Shown: piece by piece, positions 9,417-19,193 of the stretch
Position numbering within the stretch: the first letter of the stretch is position 1
Layout of the letters: the number at the start of each line of letters is the position of its first letter
Assembly (NCBI RefSeq): GCF_026000775.1
Contig: NZ_AP026830.1
Coordinates: 1,325,056-1,389,055 of the forward strand
Reading direction: 5' to 3'
Source: Vulcanisaeta souniana JCM 11219
Lineage (GTDB): Archaea > Thermoproteota > Thermoprotei > Thermoproteales > Thermocladiaceae
DNA: 64,000 bases
Translations under genes and position numbers: made by a program
The notes under the pieces: model-generated
Seen by the model: the letters and a program-made list of their open reading frames with translations, nothing else
The model's database searches: none
What the model was told of the DNA's origin: nothing

Positions 9417-9430
9417 AATAAAAGTTTTAT
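9417..9430 (-). promoter_or_regulatory. TATA box of aroA
   Basis: On the minus strand it reads ATAAAACTTTTATT, centred about 28 bases before the aroA ATG. This spacing is the one seen at most promoters in this window and implies a leaderless mRNA. Confidence 0.65.
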
Positions 9431-9503
9431 GGAATAAATTATGGTTCAACTTGAAACAAGTTATTCGGGTAATTATTTAATCGTTAGGGATGGCAGGACT
9501 TCC

Positions 9504-11216
9504 TCACTGGGAATTGACTAATTTAAGTGCGACATCTGTTATTGACTCCTCATCAAGCCCATAAAACCTCAGTAATTCCTCCTCAGACCTACCCCAATGG
9601 CCATAACCATCAACGCCAAGCATCTTCACCCTGGCAATACCACTAACCAACTCTGCAATGGCGGAACCAAGGCCACCCCTTGGTGAGTGCTCCTCAACAA
9701 CGATTATATTACCAACCCTATGGGCAATCCTCTTAACGGTATATTCATTGAGCGGCTTTATTGTGGGCACATTATAAACACCGACTTTAATACCCATTTT
9801 CCTAAGCTCCATGGCTGCCTTAACAGCACCGTACAGTGGAGGTCCATAACCCATTATTGCCGCATCATCTCCATCCACCAACTCATAGACATCACCAAGC
9901 CTAAACTCGTAATCCAAGTCCATTGTTATTGGCGGTGAGTAATCACGGCCAATCCTAACATAGACAGGGCCCCTGTGCTCTATTATCCTTGGTATTATCC
10001 TCTCCACATCCCAGGCATCCGCCGGCGCAACAACGATCATGTTACTAAGGGTCCTCATTAGAGCCACATCCTCAATTGCCTGATGGCTCGGTCCGTCCGC
10101 GAAGTCACTGAGACCTGCGTGTGTTGCTATTAACTTGACATTGAGGTTCATCCTACCCAGGGAATTCCTTATTTGTTCCCAGCCCCTCATCATGAACATT
10201 GCGTATGCCATAGCAATAGGCACATACCCACCCAGCGCAAAGCCCACGGCGACGCCAATGAGGTCCTGCTCAGAAATTCCAATATTGAAGTACCTACCTG
10301 GGAATCTCTCGCCGAAGTACCTGGCCCTGGTTGATTCACCGACATCCGTGGTAATAACCACTAACTTATCATTATCCTCACCAAGCCTTGCCAAGGTAAC
10401 ACCCAGGGCTTCCCTCATTGAGAATTGTGGTCTTTGTGGTGGGTTAAGGGTTTGCTTACCACTATTCTCAAGGTTTTTAATTCCTCTACCCCTAATGGTG
10501 CTTAGGAAAATCACTGACGGTTTTCCCCTGTTTTCACGGGCCTTAATAATGAGATTAATGATTTCCTCATAATCATGACCATTACCATAAAGCACATTCC
10601 AACCGAGGGCCTCGAAGATCCTCACGTAATTAATGGGCTTTATGGTGCTCGTCGGTCCATCAAGTTGATAACCATTTAGGCTAACTATTGCTATTAGGTT
10701 GTCGAGACCATACTTAGTGGCTGTCATTGCTGCCTCCCAGGGCTGGCCCTCATTCAACTCACCATCACCCATTAATACATACACAACCCCATCGCTGCAA
10801 CCCCTGGATCTACTTGTCAATGCCAATCCAACACCCATACTGAGTCCCTGGCCCAATGAGCCCGTTGTGGCGTCTATGTAGGGTAGGTCCATGTTATCGG
10901 CATGTGTGGACACGCTGGAGGTTAATTGATTAATTTCCATGAGTTTCTCGGCAGGTATTGCGCCCTCCACGGTTAGTATTGCATATAGTGCTGGCGCGAC
11001 ATGCCCGATACTGAGTATGAACCAATCCCTACAATCATTATTGCCCTTCCTCATTATTCTAGTAAGTACGTTTATTACATCTAAAGCAGCCAGCGAAGAA
11101 CCCAAGTGAATGTAGGGAAACTCCCTATCCAACTTGATCAATAGGTCCCTTGCCCTATCCCTAACCTCAACAAGCCTATTGAGGTCCAGCGAAATCCCCA
11201 ACTTCTCAATTACCAT
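9504..11216 (-). CDS. Transketolase, both halves in one polypeptide
   Basis: Thiamine-diphosphate enzyme of about 570 residues. The N-terminal half carries the cofactor motif GDGELNEGQPWEA and histidines such as IGHVAP and STHAD. The C-terminal half carries GISEQDLIGVAVG, THAGLSDFADGPSHQA and the VVEEHSPRGGLGSA tail. In many archaea these halves are separate genes; here they are continuous. In this context it probably makes erythrose 4-phosphate for DAHP synthase. GTG at 11252 opens the frame, but a TATA box at 11258-11268 favours ATG at 11216 with a short leader. Confidence 0.93.
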   Translation of the reverse strand: MVIEKLGISLDLNRLVEVRDRARDLLIKLDREFPYIHLGSSLAALDVINVLTRIMRKGNNDCRDWFILSIGHVAPALYAILTVEGAIPAEKLMEINQLTSSVSTHADNMDLPYIDATTGSLGQGLSMGVGLALTSRSRGCSDGVVYVLMGDGELNEGQPWEAAMTATKYGLDNLIAIVSLNGYQLDGPTSTIKPINYVRIFEALGWNVLYGNGHDYEEIINLIIKARENRGKPSVIFLSTIRGRGIKNLENSGKQTLNPPQRPQFSMREALGVTLARLGEDNDKLVVITTDVGESTRARYFGERFPGRYFNIGISEQDLIGVAVGFALGGYVPIAMAYAMFMMRGWEQIRNSLGRMNLNVKLIATHAGLSDFADGPSHQAIEDVALMRTLSNMIVVAPADAWDVERIIPRIIEHRGPVYVRIGRDYSPPITMDLDYEFRLGDVYELVDGDDAAIMGYGPPLYGAVKAAMELRKMGIKVGVYNVPTIKPLNEYTVKRIAHRVGNIIVVEEHSPRGGLGSAIAELVSGIARVKMLGVDGYGHWGRSEEELLRFYGLDEESITDVALKLVNSQ

Positions 11217-11257
11217 TGGAATTCCCGATATTCCATACGCGCCATTCAACACCCAGC

Positions 11258-11268
11258 AAATATTTAAG
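11258..11268 (-). promoter_or_regulatory. TATA box of the transketolase gene
   Basis: The minus strand reads CTTAAATATTT. Initiation about 26 bases downstream (near 11237) would fall after the GTG at 11252. This supports the later ATG at 11216 as the true start. Confidence 0.55.
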
Positions 11269-11321
11269 GATTATCCTAACCTATATTATCTATATTTATT
11301 AGGAAGTCTGCGGTATAGGGA

Positions 11322-12143
11322 TCACACGATATAGCGTGCGCCTACGGGATTAGTAAGCAAGTAATAACCCCAGTTCCTCTCTACATAATCTATAAACGGT
11401 CCCTCCTCCCCAGGTTTAAACATGGCAAATATGGCCGGTCCATTACCACTAACACCGGCGGTTACGGCACCAAGACCTAGCGCGGCGCCTATGGTATCCA
11501 ATGCCCTGTGGTACCTCAGGGACTCCGCGACTAGGATACCGTTTATCGTGGTTGCCCTCCATAGGTCACCATTTAAGGCAATATTGAATAATTCCCTGTA
11601 TATTCCGGACAGTGATTTCAGCCTATCTATGTTGCTCAATTTCTTTTTCTCCTTATATCCAGTGATCAATACCTTGAGTTCACTGATGGGTAGTTGCTTA
11701 ATGATCTTCATTGATTTATTGTCAGTCAAGACAGCACCGCCGAGTATTGCGGCAGATGCATCATCAAAGGCTCCCGTTATTGATGATCCGTGCGCCCTGG
11801 TTATAATGGCAGTTAACCTAGCAGCCTCCACTGGGTTTATGTCCCTATCCATGAACCTCATCATGGCGTAAATAACACCTGCCGCAACGGCACTATTACT
11901 CTTTAAACCACTGGCACTGGGGACCTCACTGTTAACATTAATGCATACGTTGATTTTAGAATTGAATTCTCGCTCCAGGTAGTTAAGGATGAATAGCAGA
12001 AAATCATTCATATTACAGGATCCCTCATTAACAGTTACCTTGACCTTTAGGTCTATGGCAATGGCGCCGCCCAGCCATGCAGGTATTGCGTTTACTATCG
12101 ATACTCCTCCATAGGTTATGTATTCCACGATCTTTGGACTCAT
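11322..12143 (-). CDS. aroK: Shikimate kinase, archaeal GHMP-kinase type
   Basis: Phosphorylates shikimate. It is unrelated to the bacterial P-loop shikimate kinase: the ATP site is the GHMP loop PSASGLKSNSAVAAG, with a later HGSSITGAFDDA segment and a C-terminal TAGVSGNGPAIFAM motif. Length 273 residues is typical. Its 5' region is shared with the divergent aroD, which would keep two consecutive parts of the pathway under related control. Confidence 0.94.
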   Translation of the reverse strand: MSPKIVEYITYGGVSIVNAIPAWLGGAIAIDLKVKVTVNEGSCNMNDFLLFILNYLEREFNSKINVCINVNSEVPSASGLKSNSAVAAGVIYAMMRFMDRDINPVEAARLTAIITRAHGSSITGAFDDASAAILGGAVLTDNKSMKIIKQLPISELKVLITGYKEKKKLSNIDRLKSLSGIYRELFNIALNGDLWRATTINGILVAESLRYHRALDTIGAALGLGAVTAGVSGNGPAIFAMFKPGEEGPFIDYVERNWGYYLLTNPVGARYIV

Positions 12144-12154
12144 GATCTATTTAA

Positions 12155-12192
12155 TATTAGTATTTAGTACCAATATTTTTAAATTTCTAATT
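12155..12192. promoter_or_regulatory. Shared divergent promoter region of aroK and aroD
   Basis: The 63-base gap between the two ATGs is almost entirely A+T. For aroD, a TTTTTAAAT element near 12176-12184 is centred about 26 bases before the ATG, predicting a leaderless transcript. For aroK, either AAAATATT or ACTAAATACTA on the minus strand could serve. A TTAGTA motif occurs in both halves of the gap and might be a regulator site; that is speculative. Confidence 0.55.
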
Positions 12193-12206
12193 ATTAGTAC
12201 CTAGTA

Positions 12207-12899
12207 ATGTCTACATGGGACAAACTGCTTGCGAGTAGGCCCGTACTGGTCTGCGTCGTACCCATGAGGAAGCCATCTTTCTATTACCTACCGGCATCAT
12301 GCGAGGCCGTGGAGCTTAGACTTGATTACCTGGATAGGCTTGATTTTACGCAAGAGATTAAGGAGTTGATAGAGAACTACGTGTCGCACTACCCAACGAT
12401 AATTACGGTGAGGGAGCGTGATGAGGGTGGTAACCACGGTGTTGACCCTGAGATTAAGTACAAGCTATTCGAGTTCGGCAAGGGTATTGGCGCCTTGTTG
12501 GATATAGAGGTGAGCCTATTAATGAGGAAGCCCGATATTTATGGTGATCTTGCGGAGGGTTCCATAGTGTCCAGGCATGTCTTTAGCAAGGATGTTAATT
12601 CCTATGAATTGGCGATTAAGGACCTAGACGTGGCCAGGAAGTTTAGGGCGTTGATATACAAGGTCTTCTCAATAAATGATAACGACTTCATAAACCTACT
12701 AAACCTGCTGAATGCAGGCGATATTTACGTTGCTGTCATACCAAGAAACCCCATGTTTAGGGCCGTATCGATAATGATGGGTTCAGCCCTAATGTTCTGT
12801 TCAACACGTGGAAAGACAGGCCCAGGGCAGTTAAGTATTGGTTTATGTAATAAGGTTAAGATGCTTAAGGCCCCATTGTCAATGTTTGACAGGGAATGA
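12207..12899 (+). CDS. aroD: 3-dehydroquinate dehydratase, type I
   Basis: Schiff-base dehydratase of 230 residues converting 3-dehydroquinate to 3-dehydroshikimate. Visible are EAVELRLDYLDRL (substrate pocket Glu and Arg), ITVRERDEGG, the SRHVF histidine and the YKVFS Schiff-base lysine. The C-terminal AVSIMMGSALMFCSTRG matches the substrate-binding end. It is the only plus-strand member of the aro group here, and its stop directly abuts that of the convergent aroE. Confidence 0.93.
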   Translation: MSTWDKLLASRPVLVCVVPMRKPSFYYLPASCEAVELRLDYLDRLDFTQEIKELIENYVSHYPTIITVRERDEGGNHGVDPEIKYKLFEFGKGIGALLDIEVSLLMRKPDIYGDLAEGSIVSRHVFSKDVNSYELAIKDLDVARKFRALIYKVFSINDNDFINLLNLLNAGDIYVAVIPRNPMFRAVSIMMGSALMFCSTRGKTGPGQLSIGLCNKVKMLKAPLSMFDRE

Positions 12900-13709
12900 T
12901 CACGGGTATTCCCCACGTAACCTCAAAAGAATCTCCTTCCACGTGGGCCTCTCAATATCCCCAAACCAAATCCTATCAGCCTCAAGGGCCTGCCTAACAA
13001 GTATCTCAAGTCCATCCACATGGGGTATTGAGTATTCACGGGCCAACCTAATAAGGTGAGTATCGCCCTTAGGCACATACGCCAAATCAAGCACCAACCC
13101 AACGCCCAGATCCCTGGGGTTCATTGGAAATGGTTCATTGATACCCAGCGGCGTTGCATTAACCAGTAACCAAGCACTAAGTCCCATGTTGGGCTGGAGG
13201 GAAAGGGCTACACAGTCAACACCCCATGATTCGATTAACGAGCACAACTCGCGCCCATGCTCAAGCGTCCTGTTCAACACGTAAACCCTGGAGCAGCCTA
13301 GATCCCTAAGGGCCAGGGCAACAGCCCTCGCAACGCCGCCAGCACCAATAATCAAGGCATCCTCCCCTGAGTAACCCCCCTCGCTCAATGCATGCCTAAT
13401 GGCTATGTAATCGGTGTTGTAACCCAGTAATTCTCCGTCCTTGTTCATCACGGTGTTAACGCTATTGAGCACCTTTGCGGGGCCCACAACGTCGTTGATT
13501 AAATTAACTATGGACACCTTATGGGGCATCGTTACGTTGAAGCCGCCTAACGAGTCCTTAGCCACCTCCACAAAGTAATGTAGTTTCTTTGGCGGTATCC
13601 TCAATGGGACGTAGATGGAATCTACACCTAATACCTTGAATACGTAATTATGAATGTTCGGTGAAAGGGTGTGGTTCAGTGGGTACCCGATTACGGCGTA
13701 GACCTGCAT
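12900..13709 (-). CDS. aroE: Shikimate dehydrogenase
   Basis: NADPH-dependent reductase of 269 residues. The N-terminal YPLNHTLSPNIHN segment binds shikimate, FNVTMPHK carries the catalytic Lys, and the Rossmann loop is IGAGGVARAVA. NRTLEHG follows the second beta strand as in family members that read the NADP phosphate. The start at 13709 lies 19 bases inside aroB, so the two are co-translated. It is the last gene of the operon starting at 16709. Confidence 0.95.
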   Translation of the reverse strand: MQVYAVIGYPLNHTLSPNIHNYVFKVLGVDSIYVPLRIPPKKLHYFVEVAKDSLGGFNVTMPHKVSIVNLINDVVGPAKVLNSVNTVMNKDGELLGYNTDYIAIRHALSEGGYSGEDALIIGAGGVARAVALALRDLGCSRVYVLNRTLEHGRELCSLIESWGVDCVALSLQPNMGLSAWLLVNATPLGINEPFPMNPRDLGVGLVLDLAYVPKGDTHLIRLAREYSIPHVDGLEILVRQALEADRIWFGDIERPTWKEILLRLRGEYP

Positions 13710-14737
13710 TCCTCAGTCACCAGTTTTGTTAAGTCTTCAATTCTCACCCTAACCAAGTCCCACCTACCCACGTCAATCACCACAGGCAACTTAATGAACC
13801 CACCACTCCTCTTCTTATCTCTCATCATGGCATTAACCAACCCATTCGCATCAATAGTAACCCTATTGACTAGGTTAAACCGCGTCAATGCATCCACTAA
13901 TAGGCCGGGTACATCCCTCAACGTATAGCCTAGTTTAACACCAATACGTGCTTCACAGATCATGCCTAGCGCTACCGCCCTGCCATGGCTAATTGAGAAG
14001 TTAGACACGGATTCTATGGCGTGACCCACGGTATGCCCATAATTAAGCACAGCCCTTATAACGCCCCTATCCAACTCATCCTTCTCGACAATACTCGCCT
14101 TATTAATAAGAGATCTGTAAATAATCTCCTCAAGAACCTCATAATCTCTACCTAATAATTTGTCCGGGTTATTCATTACCTGGCTCAGTAACTCCCTATC
14201 CATGGTTATGCCATACTTAATGACCTCAGCAAAACCATCAATGTAACTAGGCATTGGTAGTGATTCCAGGAAGGATAGGTCAATGATTATGTACCTTGGC
14301 TGCCTAATAACACCTATCACGTTCTTAAGGCCAAGAGCATTAACACCAGTCTTACCGCCTAGAGATGCGTCAACCATGGAGAGCATCGTTGTTGGTACAT
14401 TAACATAATCAACGCCCCTTAGGTATATTGATGCTGAGAAACCCACAACATCTAGGACACTACCACCACCAACACCAATGAATAGGCCATCCCTGTCAAT
14501 ACCAATTTCATGGGCATTTCTCACGATACTTAATGCCGTCTCAATACTTTTACCTTCTTCACCATCAATTATTGGAACCACGGGGCATTTCACCTTAACT
14601 CTATTGGCAATACTCCTAGATACAAATGCCACACACCCAGTGTATTTTCCCGAAATTTTTTCCAGGGCATCGCCATGATTAGCATTGATTAAGACCTCGA
14701 CATTACCATCACGTGATTTATAGGTGAATTCCCTCAT
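13691..14737 (-). CDS. aroB: 3-dehydroquinate synthase
   Basis: NAD- and metal-dependent cyclase of 348 residues turning DAHP into 3-dehydroquinate. The GGGSVLDVVGFSAS cofactor loop, the VPTTMLSMVDASLGGKTGVN block and the metal-binding NYGHTVGHAIE histidines are all present. The ATG overlaps the DAHP synthase stop as ATGA. The protein is complete and of ordinary length, so the canonical pathway entry is used rather than the ADH synthase route of some euryarchaea. Confidence 0.95.
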   Translation of the reverse strand: MREFTYKSRDGNVEVLINANHGDALEKISGKYTGCVAFVSRSIANRVKVKCPVVPIIDGEEGKSIETALSIVRNAHEIGIDRDGLFIGVGGGSVLDVVGFSASIYLRGVDYVNVPTTMLSMVDASLGGKTGVNALGLKNVIGVIRQPRYIIIDLSFLESLPMPSYIDGFAEVIKYGITMDRELLSQVMNNPDKLLGRDYEVLEEIIYRSLINKASIVEKDELDRGVIRAVLNYGHTVGHAIESVSNFSISHGRAVALGMICEARIGVKLGYTLRDVPGLLVDALTRFNLVNRVTIDANGLVNAMMRDKKRSGGFIKLPVVIDVGRWDLVRVRIEDLTKLVTEECRSTP

Positions 14738-15729
14738 AACGACCTACCGATTGCCCTGGCAACCTCCCTACCCTTAACCATTAATTCCCTAAACATGTCG
14801 AAGGTTAACTGCTGCTCGGCATCCGAAAGAGCCTCCCAAGGCCTTGGATGAACCTCCACCAGGAGCATATCTGCGCCGGCGGCTATTGCTGCGAGAGCCA
14901 GTGGTATTACTAAGTCCCTCCTACCCGCTGGGTGTGATGGATCAACGCAGATTGGCAGGTGCGTTAGTTTCTTCGCGGCAGCGACGGCACCGAGGTCCAG
15001 GGTAAACCTAGTGGCATGCTCAAAGGTCCTTATGCCCCTCTCGCAGAGTACCACGTTACCATTACCCTCAAGTAGTACATACTCCGCCGCCTGTAACCAC
15101 TCATCAACGGTATTCCCAAGGCCGCGCTTTAGGAGTACGGGCTTACCCAACCTACCGACCTCCTTGAGTAATTCGAAGTTCTGGGCATTCCTAGCACCAA
15201 TCTGAAGCATGTCAACGTACTCAACCATGGTCTTAGCCGTCCTGACGTCCATTATCTCAGAGACCACTGGCATACCAACCTCATCCCTGACCCTCCTAAG
15301 TATCTTAAGACCCTCAACACCAAGCCCCTGGAAGCTGTATGGATTAGTCCTTGGCTTAAACGCACCGCCCCTGAGTAATTTGGCGCCTGCTTCCTTAACG
15401 GCTATTGCCGTATCCCTAACCTGCTCATAACCTTCCACGGCGCATGGACCCGCAGCAACTATTACGTCATTACCACCGATCCTAACACCGTCAACATCAA
15501 CTATTGTCCCATACCTCCAGGCATTACTCACTAATTGATACTTAGTCTTAATTTCAATAACCACTGCATTTGGATCTACCGACTTAACGGCGTTGGCATC
15601 AACCTTTGAGTCAGGCCAGGTAACTATTAATTCCTCATCATATATCCTGACAATGTTTAATTTAACCTTAGCCTTATCCAATAAGCTGGCTATATCATTC
15701 GCCCTATCCTTCGATGCCTTGATTATCAT
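14734..15729 (-). CDS. 3-deoxy-7-phosphoheptulonate (DAHP) synthase, type I-beta
   Basis: Commits PEP and erythrose 4-phosphate to aromatic synthesis. A small ferredoxin-like N-terminal domain (about residues 1-70) precedes the barrel of the KDO8P-synthase-related group. The barrel shows VAAGPCAVEGYEQ, LRGGAFKPRTNPYSFQG, VLLKRGLGNTVDEW, CERGIRTFE and PICVDPSHPAGRRD. In related enzymes the N-terminal domain can carry feedback inhibition; whether it does here is not visible. Its start overlaps the preceding tyrA stop as ATGA. Confidence 0.95.
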   Translation of the reverse strand: MIIKASKDRANDIASLLDKAKVKLNIVRIYDEELIVTWPDSKVDANAVKSVDPNAVVIEIKTKYQLVSNAWRYGTIVDVDGVRIGGNDVIVAAGPCAVEGYEQVRDTAIAVKEAGAKLLRGGAFKPRTNPYSFQGLGVEGLKILRRVRDEVGMPVVSEIMDVRTAKTMVEYVDMLQIGARNAQNFELLKEVGRLGKPVLLKRGLGNTVDEWLQAAEYVLLEGNGNVVLCERGIRTFEHATRFTLDLGAVAAAKKLTHLPICVDPSHPAGRRDLVIPLALAAIAAGADMLLVEVHPRPWEALSDAEQQLTFDMFRELMVKGREVARAIGRSL

Positions 15730-16709
15730 GTACCAACACCCCCAATAACATCGTTTCCATTAAGCCCCTTAACCACCTCCTTTAATAAATCACCCAGTTC
15801 CTCAGCCACACTCCTCGAATATGGGTTAAGCCTAAATAATTCATTACTAACCTCGGGTTGCTCCAAAATCCTCTCCAAGGCCTTAAGTGTGTACTTGAGA
15901 CTATGAGTGGCTAGTGGTGTATCTAGGTCAAGACCAGCCCTCTTCATTGCCCTATAAAGCGTTAGTAATAGTATGTGGTGCGCAACCTGGATGTAAGCCA
16001 TTAACCTATCATGCTCCTCAGGACTGCTTAGAACCACGACTTTAAAGCCTGCATCGGTGAAGAGTTCTCTGGTCATATCGATCCTATCACTACCTGACTT
16101 TGATGGTATTAGGACCACGGTCTCGCCAATTGGATTACCCAGCTCACCAAAGAGAGGGTGTGCACTTATGTAGTGGAATCCTGCCCTTAGGGACTCGCTC
16201 TCGATAAGCCTAAACATGGGCGCCTTAACGGAGAATAGGTCCATGACCACGGAACCCCTGAACCTACCTGAGTATTTAGTAATTATGTCCAGGGAGTCGG
16301 GAGTCGGCCTTGTGGCCAGCATAATGATGTCGCCAGGCACCAACTCCTCGGAACGCCTCTGAAGGGCAACGTTAGTAACCCTACCAAGCACCTTGGCCAG
16401 CGTCCTACCAACCCTACCACTACCAACTATAGTCACTCTAATATCAAGTTTATTCGTTAGTTGAATTCTCGTAGATGCCCCAATTATGGACTGCGCAATC
16501 CCAATTGCAGACTCAAGATCGACACCAAACCTACCCAAACCCTCAACCCACCTGGCAATAACCTCCCTCTCACGATCCCCATCAACAATCGGCAAACCAA
16601 GACTCCTCTTAACCCTACCAACCTCAGCCGCAAGCCTAACCCTCTCCCCAATCAGTCTCATCAACTCTTCATCAACAGCATCAATACCACGCCTCAACTC
16701 AGAGAGCAT
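15726..16709 (-). CDS. tyrA: Chorismate mutase-prephenate dehydrogenase fusion
   Basis: Residues 1 to about 85 are an AroQ-type chorismate mutase (RRGIDAVDEELMRLIGER, then the VGRVKRSLGLP helix). From about residue 92 a Rossmann domain starts with VTIVGSGRVGRTLA and continues through SAHPLFGE to the helical C-terminal part of prephenate dehydrogenase. It makes 4-hydroxyphenylpyruvate for tyrosine. ATG 16709 is chosen over GTG 16718 because GGGTGGTT lies just upstream. It heads the operon with DAHP synthase, aroB and aroE. No prephenate dehydratase gene is in the window. Confidence 0.92.
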   Translation of the reverse strand: MLSELRRGIDAVDEELMRLIGERVRLAAEVGRVKRSLGLPIVDGDREREVIARWVEGLGRFGVDLESAIGIAQSIIGASTRIQLTNKLDIRVTIVGSGRVGRTLAKVLGRVTNVALQRRSEELVPGDIIMLATRPTPDSLDIITKYSGRFRGSVVMDLFSVKAPMFRLIESESLRAGFHYISAHPLFGELGNPIGETVVLIPSKSGSDRIDMTRELFTDAGFKVVVLSSPEEHDRLMAYIQVAHHILLLTLYRAMKRAGLDLDTPLATHSLKYTLKALERILEQPEVSNELFRLNPYSRSVAEELGDLLKEVVKGLNGNDVIGGVGT

Positions 16710-16832
16710 AATAACCACCCGAGTACACTATGATTACTCACGACTAGGTTAGGGCAATAACAGGGTTTAACCCTGGACCTTACGAATCTAGATATTCCAT
16801 AGAGGTCCCAGAGCTATTAAGAAACTATATTT

Positions 16833-17948
16833 TTAAACATTATCACTATTTACCGTATTAACAAAACACCTAAGGCCTACAACAGCATTCCTCATTAACT
16901 TGTCGGGCAGTACGTAGGTATTACCCTCTTTAATGAGTAATCAAGCAACGCCTTAATTAGGGAGTCAACAATGGAGTTATTCAATTCCCTACCCTCCATA
17001 GCCTCAAGGGCCTTTTTAATAATTGACCAGCGACAACCACCAACACAAACCTCGAGTATCCTCAAGTACCCCCTCTCCACCAAGTGCCTACCCTCATTAA
17101 TGAAATTACAAATCTCCCTACGAATCAAATCAATAGCCTCCCTCCTAGTCTCACTTAAAACATCATCAAAACCCACCCTCAAAGCCCTATGGCCGAAGAA
17201 CGTCAGCCAACCAGGATTACCACCAAGCTCCTCATACACCTGCTCAGCCTTGTCAAATTCAATACCCTGCTCCCTAAACCCACGCCTCAGAAACTCAATT
17301 GCTTGATCCTTACTAAAGGGCTTGAGCGTAATGTTAACATAAGCCCTGCCAAGCAATGATGATTCAGGGTCATTCAATTTAAGGAATTTAGTGAAGACCC
17401 TAAACTCAGACCCAGTTATGATGAACGTTATGTTCCTCAAGTTATCATATGCGTAGGCAAGCACGGGTAATACATCGAAGCCCCTCGCTTTAACAAGCTC
17501 TTGAGCCTCATCAAGGACGATAATAACCCTCAACCCCTCATCACTAGCCCAATCATTTAATGAATCAAGGATATCAGCAAACACAGCCCCTATCCCTACC
17601 CCAGGAAAAACTCACCCTAAAACCGCTAATACTCACACCCCTAATCCTCGAGAGAATACTCAATAACCTTCTCGACCTAACCCTAGCATTTATGGAATCC
17701 TCAAGCGCCTTAACAAAATCCCTATAACTCACGTAACCACCCTCCTCAAACCTCCTCAGGTCTATGTAGAAGTAATTACTTGGTGCATATTCATTGAGTA
17801 CGGCCTTAATCAATGAGGACTTACCAACCCTCCTAAAGCCGAAGACCACCACCAACGGCTCATTAAGGCTAGCCCTAAGCCTCTCAGCCTCATCATCCCT
17901 ATCGAAAAAGTCCCTAAGGCTCTCCTTAACCCTAATGTCAAAGAGCAG
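16833..17948 (-). pseudogene. Decayed archaeal AAA ATPase (P-loop, MoxR/Orc-like STAND-type)
   Basis: Three pieces in different frames make one archaeal ATPase of about 370 residues. The first reads FDIRVKESLRDFF, then Walker A FGFRRVGKSS. The second contains Walker B VIIVLDEAQEL, the sensor TGSEF and the GGNPGWL helix. The third reads IKEGNTYVLPDK and ends at the TAA at 16835-16833. Lesions: the expected initiator codon is CTG (17948, right after an in-frame stop); one shift lies in the G-rich run near 17586-17602; and one base is missing near 16930-16934. It sits between aroC and the aro operon. A sequencing error could explain one lesion but hardly all three. Confidence 0.85.
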
Positions 17949-17992
17949 TTAACCCCCACCCAACTAGGTTACCCCCTCCCAACCTTTTAGGC

Positions 17993-19093
17993 CTACTTCC
18001 TGATGGCCCTCGGTATTAGGCCGGCCCTCATTGCGTGGTCCACGAGGACTATAGCCGTCATCGCCTCAGCCGCCAGTATCGCCTTTGGCGCCGTGGACAC
18101 GTCATAACGACCCCTAAAGGTTATCACCGCCTCAGTCATCCTCTCCAAATCCACTGTCCTTTGGGGCTTCCTGATGCTGGGCGTTGGCCTAAAGGCAACC
18201 CTAAACCTAATGGGCTCACCAATACTCATGCCGCCGAGTGTCCCACCAACCCTGTTGGTCTCAAGTCTCGGCCTGCCGTTCCTAAGCACTATCTGGTCAT
18301 TGGCCTCACTACCCTTCATCCTAGCAAGCCTAAAGCCAAGCCCGAACTCAACACCGACTGTACTACCTATTGACATGACTGCCTTCGCTAAATCAGCCTT
18401 TAACTTGTCGAAGACGGGTTCGCCAAGTCCCGGCGGGACCTCCGTAGTGAGCACCTCACCAATACCACCAACGCTGTCGCCCTCCTTAACAGTATTTACT
18501 AAAACATCTATTGTTCTTCTCACTGCATCATCATCAACCATGGGAAGCGGCTTCTCCCAGGACTTAACCACATCCTCAAACGTATAATCCTCCCTGGATA
18601 TGGCCACGCCGCCAAGCTCAACCAGGTGGCTGGCAACATCGACATTTATTGTTTGCTTGAGCACGGTCTTCGCAATGGCCCCAGCTACTATCCTAGCCAC
18701 TGTCTCCCTACCACTGGCCCTACCACCACCCCTATGGTCATAAAACCTACCAAACTTTAGGTAATAGGCGAGGTCCGCGTGGCCAGGCCTAGGCTTCATC
18801 CAAAGTTCATTGTAGTAATCAGAGATGGCCCTCTTATTCCAAACAACAACCGCTATTGGCGTACCCTCGGTAAACCCATCCTTAACACCAGACAGTATTT
18901 GAAACTCCTCATCCTCACACCTAGGATTAAGAATCGGTAGCTGACAAAAGCGTCTCCTACCAAGTTCCCTCCCAATGAAGGACTCATCAATAACCACACC
19001 GGCTGGAACGCCATCAACCACAACGCCAACAGCAGGACCATGGGACTCCCCAAAGGACATAACCCTAAACATGCGCCCAAAGACACTACCCAT
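17993..19093 (-). CDS. aroC: Chorismate synthase
   Basis: FMN-dependent lyase of 366 residues making chorismate from EPSP. The family signatures [14 protein letters not shown] near the start, the [13 protein letters not shown] segment, [14 protein letters not shown] and [10 protein letters not shown] are intact. ATG at 19093 is used instead of the in-frame TTG at 19096; it lies 26 bases after a TATA box. It is transcribed toward the aro operon but separated from it by the ATPase pseudogene. Confidence 0.96.
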   Translation of the reverse strand: MGSVFGRMFRVMSFGESHGPAVGVVVDGVPAGVVIDESFIGRELGRRRFCQLPILNPRCEDEEFQILSGVKDGFTEGTPIAVVVWNKRAISDYYNELWMKPRPGHADLAYYLKFGRFYDHRGGGRASGRETVARIVAGAIAKTVLKQTINVDVASHLVELGGVAISREDYTFEDVVKSWEKPLPMVDDDAVRRTIDVLVNTVKEGDSVGGIGEVLTTEVPPGLGEPVFDKLKADLAKAVMSIGSTVGVEFGLGFRLARMKGSEANDQIVLRNGRPRLETNRVGGTLGGMSIGEPIRFRVAFRPTPSIRKPQRTVDLERMTEAVITFRGRYDVSTAPKAILAAEAMTAIVLVDHAMRAGLIPRAIRK

Positions 19094-19112
19094 CAAAACA
19101 ACGCACTATTTA

Positions 19113-19124
19113 ACCTATATAAGC
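19113..19124 (-). promoter_or_regulatory. TATA box of aroC
   Basis: The minus strand reads GCTTATATAGGT, centred 26 bases before the aroC ATG. A leaderless transcript is predicted. Confidence 0.65.
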
Positions 19125-19163
19125 ATTAAAAACGCCACAAACCACGAGAAACAACAACCAAAA

Positions 19164-19173
19164 GCTTAAAACC
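19164..19173 (+). promoter_or_regulatory. TATA box of the tRNA-Gly gene
   Basis: GCTTAAAACC is centred about 26 bases before the first base of the tRNA (19194). This predicts transcription starting at or next to the mature 5' end. Confidence 0.6.
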
Positions 19174-19193
19174 TCAATAAACGCTATTAACCT

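Noticed and set aside
16895-17584. A complete separate ATPase gene
   Set aside because: It lacks Walker A and begins in mid-domain; it is the middle part of the pseudogene at 16833-17948.
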